The notes under the pieces were generated by a model, which saw nothing but the letters and a program-made list of their open reading frames with translations, made no database searches and was not told the origin of the DNA. Below, piece after piece: positions 10,706-21,959 of a DNA stretch of 64,000 nt. Location of the stretch: positions 13,725,951-13,789,950 of the forward strand of contig CM039120.1 of assembly GCA_022036555.1 (NCBI GenBank), in the 5' to 3' direction. Every line of letters begins with the position of its first letter. The stretch's first letter is position 1. Source of the stretch: Microstegium vimineum. Its lineage: Eukaryota > Streptophyta > Magnoliopsida > Poales > Poaceae. Position numbers and translations under genes: made by a program.

Positions 10706-12526
10706 TCCAAGCTTGCCCTTCCCTCGTTCTCAAATCAAGAGAGTGAACTCTTGAAGTGAGGGGTGATTTCTTAGCTGCAATGAGTTGGTTACAAACCTCC
10801 CGGGGCTGCCACACAAGTTGGCAAGTTCCACGGGCGACGCTCTAGCCGGCTAGGAGCAAGCTCCAAGAGTAACGAATGCAATCCACCGGCTTGAACGCGA
10901 ACCGAGTGCTCTAGGCAATGAAGAACAGTTTGGGCTGCTCTCTAATGAAGTTTGGAGGCTCAATCTCTCAAAGGATTGGAGAGGAATCAAAGAGAGAAGC
11001 TTAAGGGGCTCCAATGGAGTTAGAGAGAGGGAGAGAGCTTTCTGTTTTTGCACTGGTGAAGGGAATGGTCGAGATGACCGTTGGGGCAGCAGGGAGGGGA
11101 AATAAATACCCTCTGCCGTCCAACGGACACTTCAAGTCCCGGCACTACTGGGTTATAGCCCGGCACTGCTGCCCTATAGTCCGACACTGCTGGACTCCCA
11201 GCACTGCTGCTCAGGGGAACAACACCGCTGCACTGCCCAAAAATGCTCCGAATGAAAAACTATTTTGCAGGGAGACTGGGCAAGGTATGAGAGGATGTTT
11301 GGTGGAATTTGAGCACTTGGTTGCACATTTAAGCATGCACATTGCATCCCCCTTTGTAGTATGGACTTTTCTAAACTCAAATTCAAAACATCAAATAAAT
11401 TAAATGCTTTTGAGTTGGTCACCGCATCCTTTAATAATTTGGGGCTGCACCATAGAATGTATTGTCCTCATTCTTGTAATACCTTGAGCATGTGTTTGTA
11501 ATCATCATTATCTCATCTCTTTGAGCAAACACACCTTAGAGCTTGTGACTTGAATCTTTCCAACACATATGAATTCAGCCCATGGCTTCAAGTCACTTCC
11601 ACTAATAAATTGATCCTCAACATAATATGACTCCTCATAGCTCGATTAGTACTTCGACTCAATGCAAGTACTCTCTTCTTCACCTTAGACATAGTACCTC
11701 GGTCTCCTTGACCTTCACCTTTGCTAAGTACCTCGAAGTCCTTTCCTTGCTATCTTCACCCTATCAAGCCATACTCAAGTCATATCATATTAAGCACTGA
11801 TTGAAAACCATTTCTACAATATTGTGATCCTTGCTTGAATATCTTGTAGATATGAGTGTTGAGATCAATCAAGCTTTGATATATGAGACTCCACATCAAT
11901 ATGGTCAAGCCAATTCACAATTCCTTAGATCCTCCTTATTTTGGCTTGACACTCCTATCACTCACTTCAATCTCTATCTTCAAACTTCTAGCTTGATCAT
12001 ATAAATGCAATGTGATTTCCCAAATCTTTGTCCATACAAGAAAACTAAAGTAGAGACCATCCTATATCCAATATACATTGTCTCCTATGTTATTTGACCT
12101 TTGCTTGGTGTTTTCTCACTAATGCACTATTGATTCATTATTCAATCCTTGATCAACACTAGTCCACTATCCAACTCTTGTTCATGCAAAGGAAGCCAAT
12201 ATAGAGACCAATCCATAATTATTAACTCATGTCTCATTTGCCATTTTCCAAACATGCTTGCTTTCACATGATACTATGATATCCCACAACATAGAGGTCA
12301 TTTCATTGATTCCATTTGCATTGTTGTCTTTTGCTTAAACTAGATTGTTTCCATGATCTTCCAATACAACAATACACAATTTGACCTTTATTTCAACATT
12401 GTGTGGAATACCATCAAGTTTGCTTTTCTTGTTTAACCTTTCATATACTTAGCAAACTTGTTAGACCTTTAATTGTGTTGTCACTCAATTCACCAAAACC
12501 CACTAAAGGGCTAGATGCACTTTCAT
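10706..12526 (-). repeat. LTR-like segment between the two R copies
   Basis: The right end on the minus strand reads TGAAAGTGCATCTAGCCC followed by GTGGGTTTTGGTG, a start typical of Sirevirus LTRs. Inside are imperfect copies of CGGCACTGCTG (11150-11210), comparable to the GC-rich arrays of other LTRs here. The left end does not show a clear LTR terminus and no target duplicate was found; instead each side carries one copy of R. It is probably a truncated or rearranged LTR. Confidence 0.5.
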
Positions 12527-12930
12527 ATTGGGAGACAAATCTTGGGGGAGGTCAATGCAGAATTCGAGTGTTTTCAATCTATAATTCGACATATTTTATC
12601 GCACGCAACACGAAAAAAAATATAATAATACAAATATTTATTAGAAAAATCATAGATCTTGTGTGGGACCATATTTTGGATGTAGATGACTGTCAAAAAA
12701 ATTTTAAGCCTTTTCGATATAGGCGGAGTCTACATGCTTCACAAAGGTATATAGAACCTTTCATCGAACCATGTCTACACAGTTTGGTTCCTAGGGATTG
12801 TGAGGTCCATATGCTTTCTAGCGTCATGTTGATCTCAAACTTTTTCTCAGGCTAGCAAATGCCTTGCATGAAGCAACCACCAAGTTTCATATTTTTCTGA
12901 ATTGGTTTGGTACTTTTTTTAGTTTAGTTG
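12527..12930 (+). repeat. Direct repeat R, right copy
   Basis: Matches 10304-10705 with scattered point differences, roughly one in twenty by eye. It follows the TTTCA end of the LTR-like segment directly. Confidence 0.75.
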
Positions 12931-14923
12931 AATTTTGTTTGAAGTTTTAATATTTTGAAATTCAAGTTTTAAACTATCCAAACAAATTCATATGAAAAAT
13001 GTCCAAACCAAGATTACTAGATCTCGATGGGTCCTAAAGTTTTGTTTTAACAATTTTTCTATTCAAAATCACCGGTGCGGCAGTGCGGCAATGCGTGGAG
13101 CCATGGATTGGTGTTGCCTGCGAAGGCGGCGGGTCACGGGTGCACGGTGCGGCAGTGCGCGCAACGGCTGCCACGGGCTAGCAGCGGCGAGCAGCGGGCA
13201 TGGAGTGGCTGCGTCGGGCGACGGCGGTGAGCAGCAGGCATGGCAAGGAATGGCCGCGGCAAGCTGCGGCCTATTGGCAAGGAGCGCCAGTGGGCGAATC
13301 CTGTAGCGGCAAGCTAGGAGGAGCGTCTGGCGGTTCCAGATCCAGACTGGTGCGTGTGGCTGCCTGCTCCTCTGATTCTTCTTCGATCTGCTGCTGCTCT
13401 GAACTTGCTTACTGCTGCAGCTCTGATTCTTGTTCGAGTCCAGGCAGAGACAACACCTCCACTCTACAGCTCCACAACATGGTTGCTTATTCAACACCTT
13501 CAACTCCACTTGTGGCTTATGACTTTCTCCAGGTCGAGATCTCTAACTGTTGTTAGAAACCAAAACACTTGTTTCGCTATTTGCATATCTCATATACTAC
13601 TAATTTTCTTCCTGGCTATTTACACTTGTTAATATATCTGTATGAAAGTTGTTCAAAGTTAGGGAAGCACCTATGTACTCAATCTGTGCAGAAACAAATT
13701 AGTTAGTTATCCACCGTTCCATCATCAAAGCACACATTTTTGTTTTGTTCTTAGACCTGTTGTTAATTTATTTCACTAAGTATACTAAGGAATGATCTGT
13801 TATTCCCAATGAACATGGATATAGCTAGTATTGAATAGATGGAAATTTTCATTATCTTGTATTTTGTGGAATACTCTACATGTAGCTATGCTCATTGGAT
13901 GCAAAACTATTGGTTCATGTGAAAACGAGAAGTCAAACTGAGGTACCGGCTTAATACTACTACGTGCTTGCTACTAATAGATGTTAGCTTAATATTGTAT
14001 TCATTTTTGTGTGGACCGATGCCAGTATAAAATCATCACTCAGCTACTATTATACTCGGAAACCTATTGTTGAACTTGTCTTGTTTTGATTAACAAGGCT
14101 GACTTCTTATGTTGTAGGCTAATCTAGAAAACTTTTATGGGGGCATCATTAAAATCAAGCCTTCCCTACAAGTTAGCATAGTACTTCCCTGATATGGATA
14201 ATATGTCTTTTGTATATTTAGCTTCAAAGGTGAGACATTTCTAGCATAGTAATTATAATGTGCTTTTGAGCTGTCAAGTTATCTTGTAGTCCAATTATTT
14301 CTGAGATGAGCTCTGATTTTTAAGCTGATTCTGAGTATGGTCCTCAATTCTGAGATGAGTTCCCATGTTTAGAATATTTATGCTATGCTCAGTGAGCTCT
14401 AATAAATTTATGGTGACAATCTTAAATTAATCAACATCAGTAGTTGGTGTTGTTTAGGCCAAGTTATTATTCTTGAGCTGTCTAGGTTGCATTAATGCAT
14501 GTTTCTGTGTTGTTTCCTTGAATTGTCAGTAATTAGTTGACTATGCTAGTGATTTCGTTTGTTGTTGGCATAAAAAAATCTAGAGGCAAATACTTGTATG
14601 ATATGTAGTGCATACATATTTTGGCATATTCGTGTTGAATGTACAAAAAATAATTCTCATGTTTGTCCAGTTCTCTCTTTACCTTCATTGATAGCATGCT
14701 AAATAATTTCTCTTACATGCTACAGAGGCCTAAGTACAACATGGATCCAAATCCTATTGATTTCTTTGGGGGTGTATGAATAGTTCGCAAAATAGTCGTT
14801 CTCCTATTACAGATGAGATATATGTAAGTTACATAATTATTTCATATATGTATTGTACTTAAGTACAAGCCTGGTTAAACACACTTGAATGACCTTGTTA
14901 TTAAGTGGATTCATTCTATGTAG
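12931..14923. other. CACTA interior with a GC-rich island (13070-13350)
   Basis: The island is rich in CGGC, GCGG and GCAGCGG runs and differs sharply in composition from its AT-rich surroundings. That would fit a captured host first exon or simple-sequence growth. The open frames on both strands look compositional and match nothing I know. From 13550 to 14700 the sequence is AT-rich and intron-like. A possible small exon lies at about 14727-14822 (acceptor TGCTACAG, donor GTAAGT) but contains a stop. Confidence 0.4.
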
Positions 14924-15315
14924 GAACAAATGGATGCAGAGAAGGAAAGAGAATCAGAAGGACTAGCACAAAAGTCTCCCTCCAAGATTGTTGCTGATAG
15001 TCTCAGCCATATCAGTCTTGCATCGACCTTCCTATCAAACACTGGTGTCTCTAGAGGGTTAAGACTGCCCGGTCCACGATAGTCGTAGAAGCACGCATGC
15101 AAGCTCAGTTTGAGGCAACACTCCAAGCTGAAAAAGAGGAAGCTGCGAGTAGCAAGCATAGCTTGAAGCTTAGCAAGTCTTACTTCAATCCAACCAAGCA
15201 ACACTTCAAGAAAACCAAAAATTGCTGCCAGACCCAAGAAGTGAACGAGATGCATACTAAGTTTAAAGAGACTAATGCGCTCCTGCGAGCTGTGCTAAAA
15301 CTTCAGAAAGATTAA
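14924..15315 (+). pseudogene. Fragment of CACTA TNP1/Ptta-type coiled-coil protein
   Basis: An acceptor (TTCTATGTAG, ending 14923) opens a frame that begins EQMDAEKERESEG and is lost by a frameshift near 15085. The next frame reads EARMQAQFEATLQAEKEEAA and ends with TAA at 15313-15315. The Glu/Gln/Ala-rich heptads match the C-terminal coiled coil of plant Ptta/En/Spm proteins, which help transposition by binding subterminal repeats. Only the last 130 or so residues remain, so it is non-functional. It lies about 0.8 kb from the right terminus, in plus orientation. Confidence 0.55.
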
Positions 15316-16109
15316 GGTAGGTCTGAATGCACTCTATGCTCACAATGCCTACGCCTTAGCTTTTGCTACCTCTTGCTAGAGCACCAAAATTTGTCTGCTG
15401 GAACTTTGGTGCATTGTGTTGTCAGAACTATGTGTTATGTTTGAACCTGTGTGGCGGTTGAACAGTTTGAACATAGAACTTTATGTGATGTTTGAACTTA
15501 CAAGCACTGTGTATTAGTTGGAATATATGTGATGTCTATGCTGGCTTGGCTAAATTATGTACGACTTATGAGTTGTGATAAGAATGTTGTGGATGATGGC
15601 TTCATATATATATTTGTGGATGGTGACTATTAATATATATTTGTGATGGCTTCTGATATATATGTATGTATGTGATGATAGATCTGAGACCTATATGACA
15701 TCCATCATTGAACATGGCTACCACGATCGTCATTGATTGGAAAGAAAGTTTGTGACAATGTATATCTATATATGACGTTACATGTCGTCACAGTAAGTTA
15801 CCCCAATTAGGGCTCTAATGACCAATTTGTGATGACTCATATATTATGTGACGCGTTGACCAACAAATATGTGACAATTCTAGTCGTCATTAAATGAAAC
15901 AATATATTACACCGGAGCAAAGCCGTCACAAAAGGTCTTCACATTTTGTGACAGTTTTACATACTATCGTAACGAGGTACATTATGTGACGGTCGTTATA
16001 TGACGACCGGTGTGACACTGCTTTTTCATCATAAGATTCTTTTTATGACAAAATCTATACTTTACATGACAATTTAAGTTTGTCACACAAGCCTAGATTT
16101 TTTGTAGTG
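15316..16109 (+). repeat. CACTA right subterminal and terminal repeats
   Basis: From about 15740 the sequence is packed with GTCACA / TGTGAC / ATGACG motifs in both directions and finishes with the terminal repeat. 15316-15740 is plain AT-rich sequence with an ATATAT tract near 15606-15665. Confidence 0.65.
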
Positions 16110-16112
16110 TCA

Positions 16113-19100
16113 TTCACCTCTTTCCGAACAGGATCTCCTCATTACAAACATTGCATAAGTAATACGATAATTTATATTACATCAAAGTAGTGGAAATTTA
16201 GAGTCATATTACAAACCATAAGTTTTGAAATATAACTTAAGTGTCATACGATAATAATACATCAAGCTGCTGATAGAGTATAAACATACAACTGAGGTAC
16301 TCTTGCCCAAGAGTCAAGTAAAGACAGACTACTCCTCATCATAATCCACTGAAACAACAGTCATGCAGCACGAAGCTACACAGACCGGATTGGGACCCTC
16401 ATCTGCAACAGGGGTTAACAAACCCTGAGTACGGGGTACTCAACAAGACTTATCCGACAAAGAAAAATATTTGGTGGACAAAAGATATGCAAGTCATAGG
16501 ATTCAAGGTGTGGTTTGCAAGAATCAAGTATTTTGCATAAATGAGCATTTATAAAAAGAATCAAAATTCATTTAATTTGTTCACAAGATTACTCAAGTAC
16601 CAATCTAAATTTATGTTTGGTAATAGGGTAATGCCACATCTCTGAAAGGAAAAACATCAAGGAACATTTAAGTATATTACTACGCGGAAGAACAGTGAGT
16701 TAAGTCTCCATAACCGAGGAGCACGACGATTCAAACCGATTAATCTCAGCTGGGGCTTTCCTATCACACGACATATACAGCCTCTTAAAGCACGCATATG
16801 ACTACCTTTCCCTGGATCCTCTTGCCAAAATCGGGGTTCCGTCACCCGAGAGCACAATACACCTCCATCCAGTTCGCTAACTTAGAGGGTACACACTACT
16901 CTCGCCATCTCTCCACTCCCAGTGCGGTTTGACCGTTCTTAAGACGAGAATAGCCAGAGTACGGCTTTCCCAAGGTATACGATAAGTACTCCAAAGTCTT
17001 AACTCATGCAATTCAACAACAGACGGTTCCTAATCGACACAGGCGGAGAGAACCCGCTCACCAGGCACCGCTGGTGGCTCCCAAACACCGTGTCCGCCCG
17101 GTCTCAAATTATTACTTCCAACAACATCCCTTCTCAAAATAGCATAACCATTTGCCGAAGCAAAACACTATGTGTAAGTGACCGGAAATCACCTACTAGA
17201 AAAGTTCTAAGCATACTAAGCATTTGTTTTGGCAAAATTTTTTGCATCTTTTAACGAGTGTCAAGGTAGAAAGTTCAAGTATCACAAGGATAAGGCTATG
17301 CATCAAGTAAGAATTTAATAAAGTACCATAATGCAATAATAACCATAAGAGTATTTAAATAAAAGATTTTAAATACAAGGTTGTGTTTGAATGCACCGGG
17401 GCTTGCCTTGGTTGGAGGGATACACAAACTCGGGCTCAGATTCAACAAGAGAGAAATCCCCTTCAAGAGAGGGATTATCCAACCCAACCAACGAACAATC
17501 TACATGATATAATGATATGCTTAGATGATGCTTGAAATGATAGACATGATGCTTTGCAACACACAAACAGTACTTAAGGGATTAATAAAACAAATTACCA
17601 CTTTGAGTACAACTTTCCATCAAGGAAAAGTTAAACTAAAGCATAAAGCAATTTACTTACAACATGATTAAACTAATTACTAAGTTTAATAATTATATCC
17701 AAAAGCACTGAGCAAACAACACATGAAAATACATGTCCAAACTGTGGTTGTCACTGGACAAATGACCATTTGCATCAATCAATACAAAATCACCCAAAAC
17801 CTAAAGTCATTAAGGTTTCTAATCATTTTATAATTAATTAATCAAATAGCCATGTATAACAGTTCATCCAAAAAATCCCAAACTTTTTGTACAGCAAGGT
17901 ATAAGTATATAAAGGTTACACAAAAATTCCCAGAATTTTTTGAGCTTTATACAGAGCATGAAAAATCAAAGAAAAGTCATTTTTCAATGATTTTGAGTAT
18001 TTTTACAGGATTAAAAATGTACTTAAAATGGACATGTTATATTTTTATTAAATACTACACATCACAGAGAGTCAACACAAATTTTTACAGAATTTATTTA
18101 TGCACAGAAATAAACATACAAAAATAACAAAAGTCATTACTGTTCAAACAGGAAAAAAAGAAAAACCCTTTGCTTAACTCACTGACGGCTGGGTCCCGCC
18201 CGTCAGTGGCACAGAGACAGAGCAGCGGCGACGACGACCAAAGAATACGGCGGTGCGTCGCCAGCGGTGAACCAAACGGTGAACCGACGCTTACGCTGGA
18301 CTCCTGACTCCATCCCGATCACAACGAGATGCGACACGACCAAACCCACCGACTCAGGAAGCAAACACGAGCACAACGCACAACTGAAATGCAGAACACC
18401 CTCACTGGCGAAGACAGCGGCGACCCGAGCTCAGCCGCGCGTAAACCAGTGAGTACGGACGTGCGCCGGAGCAACCAAGCATCGCAAACAACTCAGGAAG
18501 CAAACACGAGCACAACGCACAACCGAAACGAGGCTAAAACCTCTAGCACTAACCTTACCGACGGCAATGGCGGCACCCCGCACGCGGCCGCACATGTACC
18601 GGTGAACACAAGCCATAATCGACTCGACCAACAACCCCAGCATGCTTAGCGGCCCCCAAATAACGCGGACTGCAAGAAGAACGAAGCAAAAACTCAGCGA
18701 AATGAGCCCGCCGACGGCCATGGTGGACGGCGGAGATCTGCGCAACATGCGTCGGCGAAACTACACACGCGCTCGAACAACCAACAACGCGAACGGACTC
18801 AGGACGGCTAGGCGAAGCTAGCGCAGAACTCGGACCCGAAAAAGATGGACTAACACATCCCGACAACGAGTGCACCGCCACGATAGCCATGAACTGCGGC
18901 GGAGCTCGCGGACAGAGCACGACGGCTCGATTCAAGGACAACTGAATGCGCGGATAGCTCAAGGTGCTTACCCCGGTCGTGGAACGCTTGCTAGCGTGGC
19001 CGGAGATGAAGCAGAAATGGCTGACGACGAAGACCGTGTCGGCGGAAATGGCGAACAAGACGGCAACGATGGCGTTCCTAGAGCTGTAGGCCACTAAAGA

Positions 19101-19768
19101 GGAAACCGAGAAGCCAACGAGGATCAGTGATGAACGGAGAAGATAAAACAAGAAAGAAGAAGACAATGCGGCTCCTGGTTAGCTCGGACGACGGCGGACC
19201 AGAGAGGCGGTGCTTCCACCGGAGCCGAGGAAGAAGACCTTGCGTCGGGCGTTTCACGCGTCCTCAGCTTCAATCGACTGGTGCGGGAGGTGAACTAGAC
19301 CAAGGCGAAAGCCATTGAGGTGGATTGGGAGCTTGGCAGTGGCTGGAATGCTCACGCGAGCTCGGCGACGTGAAGTGTTCTCTCGGCGGCGTGAGTAGAG
19401 CAGAACGGGTGGCGTCGAGGCGTGGAAATAATGGCAAGGGATGGACGTCGTCCCGTTTTGAAGAGTGTGGAGTGTGCGCGACGATTCCACGCACACGATG
19501 GGACGCTCATCGACGACATTAGGCGCGCTGCGACGTCAGCAGGTGGCCGGCCAGGTGTCGGCGCCATGACCCAACTCGACATGCAGGTGTTTGCTGAAAA
19601 TCTTTATAGATTTTGAAATTCATGTTTAGGGTTTAATCCATCCCCTTTGATAATTAGGGTTTGGAGTTGAATTTGAAAGTTTGAATTTGAAAAGATGACC
19701 AGCATTCATACATATGATCAAACACAACCAAATAAACTCATTTTAGTTCAATGCATTACAAGGTTCTC
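16113..19768 (-). repeat. Main body of solo LTR A
   Basis: Non-coding LTR sequence read right to left. It starts with AAATTCAAACTTT and AAACCCTAATTA motifs (19700-19620), passes a GC-rich zone (18180-19560) where frames appear on both strands, then turns AT-rich. It contains the phrase TACCCCGTACTCAGGGTTTG (minus strand, near 16430), which has a counterpart in LTR B at 22932-22950. The frames of 60-200 codons at 18.3-19.6 kb overlap one another on both strands and are taken as compositional. Confidence 0.6.
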
Positions 19769-20046
19769 TATGACACCCTGTGTCAAGCTTACATTAGGAT
19801 CATCATTAGCCACTAAGCACATCATGTCATTCATTCATGTTTGCATATGCTATCATCTCATGTGTGTGTTTATATGCTTTGAAACTAGAATTGAATAGGT
19901 GTTTTGTGCTTAATCTTGTGCTTAACCTGTTTAGTTAGCCTTCGTTTTGCTTAGAGTAAAAGTGTGGTTTGTTTTTGTTTAGTTACCCTGCTTAGTTCTT
20001 TAAATAAAGGAAAGAGGAAAAAGGAAATCAGAATCGAGACAAGCTG

Positions 20047-20275
20047 AGTGCCACCCTCGATCTCGACCCCACCGCTCGATAGGCTCGATGACGGACCGGG
20101 TCCGAGCGAACGACCCCAGGCCGAGGCTCGATCGACGCCCCCTCGCCATCGACCTCTAACCCTCGAGTTTTACCCTCGATGACGGACTGAGGCTTGAGCG
20201 AACGACCCCGCACGGAAGGCTCGACCGAGTCGGAGGCTCGATCCGCCGATCGACCCTACCCTCGATATCGACCCT
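20047..20275 (+). repeat. TCGA-rich degenerate tandem repeat inside LTR B
   Basis: Two copies of a unit of about 100 bp begin CTCGATGACGGAC (20083 and 20174), continue with GAGCGAACGACCCC and end GGCTCGA. Shorter CCCTCGA, GGCTCGA and TCGACC words fill the rest. The segment is rich in CpG. Confidence 0.55.
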
Positions 20276-21782
20276 CTCCCACACGCACGTGTTGCGCACG
20301 CCCGCGCGCACTCACCCGACCGCGGCTGAGCCGTACGTCGGAGTCATCCTCCGCGTGGCCGCCGATGCCTGACCGCGGAAGTGGAACACGCCATCGCCGC
20401 CGCTTCGGCTCTGCGCCGACATCGCTGTCGCCGCTCGCGCTGTCTCACTCGAATCCGAGTTAACGGCGCTAGGACCAAGTTGGCACGCTTTTCCGCCACT
20501 AACGTCCTGCTTCGCCGCCGCAGTGCCGCGTCCGATCAGCGCCCCGCCTTGTCTCTTTCGCAGTTAAGCGCGAATCCGCGCTAACGGCGCGTCGACCAAG
20601 TCCCGCTCTGTTTCGTCGCCGCAAGCACGCCAGCGCCGCAACACCGCCGCGCCATCGCGTCACGTCCCCTCTTGCAGCGTCGGTCGGCCATGACCAAGCA
20701 AGGAGGAGCGCCTATACCTCCACCACCTCCCGCACCCATCCGCACTCATCCACACTCGCGCAAGCGCTCGCAGTTCTCTGTTCTTCGTTGCGCCGAGAGC
20801 TCCAAGCACCGCAAGCGCCCCGTTTCAAATCACCACCGCCCGAGTTCCTTTGCTCTATCCCTCTCGCTCTAGCTTTCGCTTTTGCCCCGCACCCACGCTG
20901 CTCGCCTCTTCTTCCCCAGCCGTGGACTCCAGTCACCGGAACGCCTTTCGCCGTTCTTCGACTCCGAGTCGCCACCGCACTGATCAACCAGCGTTCGCCG
21001 TTCACCGTCTCGTCTCCGACGCCTCCATCTTCGGGGAAGCTTCGCCGAAGTTAACCGAGGTGAGAACACCGTTCCCCTAGCTTCAGTTCGACCCGTGTCG
21101 TCACAGCACCGTTGGCCGTCCGCCATTGCCGCCGCCGCGGAGCTTGCACGTGGACAGGTTTCCACAGAGCCTCTCTGGCTCAGCTAGCCCTCGAGCCGCA
21201 CTCACCACATCACCATGATGCTCACGCACCACAGCGCCGAGCTTCGCATCGCCGGTGATCACTTCGTCGCGTAGCACCGCCGTGTTGCACCGCTACTGCA
21301 CACCGTCGACCCCTCTTCACGGTCGCAACAGTTCAACTAACACCACCAGTGGATGCGCGTAGTCATCCCGAGCCTAGCACAGCCAATCCTACCGCCGAAG
21401 ACTTCACCATCGGCGAGAAAACGTCGATCCGCACCATTCTTTGTTTTCGATCGACGGTCGGTCATCCTCGAGTAATCGAGGGTCACGCCCGTCAGTCGCC
21501 TCGAGTGCCTCTGTGTGCCTCGAGCCTGTCCCGAAATGAATTCCTATTCTGTTTTCAGTTGTATGCCATGCTTGTTTGTTTATCTAGAGTTAGTAAAGTC
21601 TTGTTGCTAGTTTCTGTTTAGTATAAGTTAGCCTGTTTTATCCTGCTAGCTAGTAGCTCGAGCCCTAGTAGCTTTGTGGCCGTTCCGTTGGTGTAGGCTT
21701 AGAATCTCTATTTGTGTGTTAAATCCTGTCAAGCATCATCCCTGCACCTTTCAGTTATTTATTTATGCATTGCAATCATTTA

Positions 21783-21959
21783 GGATCCGTGGAGGAACAT
21801 CAGGAGCCCACAGAGACAGGAGTCCAGGAGGTACAGGAGCTGTACGAGGAGTACCAAGAGCTCGACACTAACCTTCATGAGTGCCCTGACCACCAACCCT
21901 CCACCTTCTCTCAAGGCAAGCCCCGGAGCATTCTTAAGCCTCCCCGTTTTTACAATTAA
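21783..21959 (+). other. Small acidic ORF inside LTR B, possibly an exon
   Basis: After TGCAATCATTTAG (a good splice acceptor ending at about 21782) a frame runs about 58 codons to TAA at 21957-21959. It is Glu/Gln-rich (VQEVQELYEEYQELDTN) and ends in a basic, Pro-containing tail (KPRSILKPPRFYN). An ATG at 21765 is in frame. The composition differs from the LTR around it. I do not recognise it and the coding status is uncertain. Confidence 0.25.

Larger units (their letters stand above)
8852..16109 (+). mobile_element. Non-autonomous CACTA (En/Spm) DNA transposon, 7258 bp
   Basis: The left end is CACTACAAGAAATCT and the right end AGATTTTTTGTAGTG, i.e. inverted CACTACAAAAAATCT, with one mismatch in 15. 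The 3-bp target duplicate TCA stands on both sides (8849-8851, 16110-16112), as the family requires. Both subterminal zones are crowded with GTCACA/TGTGAC motifs. No TNP2-type transposase gene is seen; only a decayed coiled-coil fragment near the right end (14924-15315) resembles the second CACTA protein. Mobility would have depended on a partner elsewhere. It sits in the 3' end of solo LTR A. Confidence 0.9.

Noticed and set aside
13069..13632. Several long frames on both strands in the GC-rich CACTA island
   Set aside because: Frames on opposite strands over the same GC-rich bases, without recognisable domains.
18267..19616. Cluster of 60-200 codon frames on both strands
   Set aside because: They are inside solo LTR A in a GC-rich zone and overlap each other; no start context or motif.
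20194..21165. Arg/Pro/Ser-rich frames on both strands
   Set aside because: Compositional frames in LTR B; repeats and CpG content explain them.
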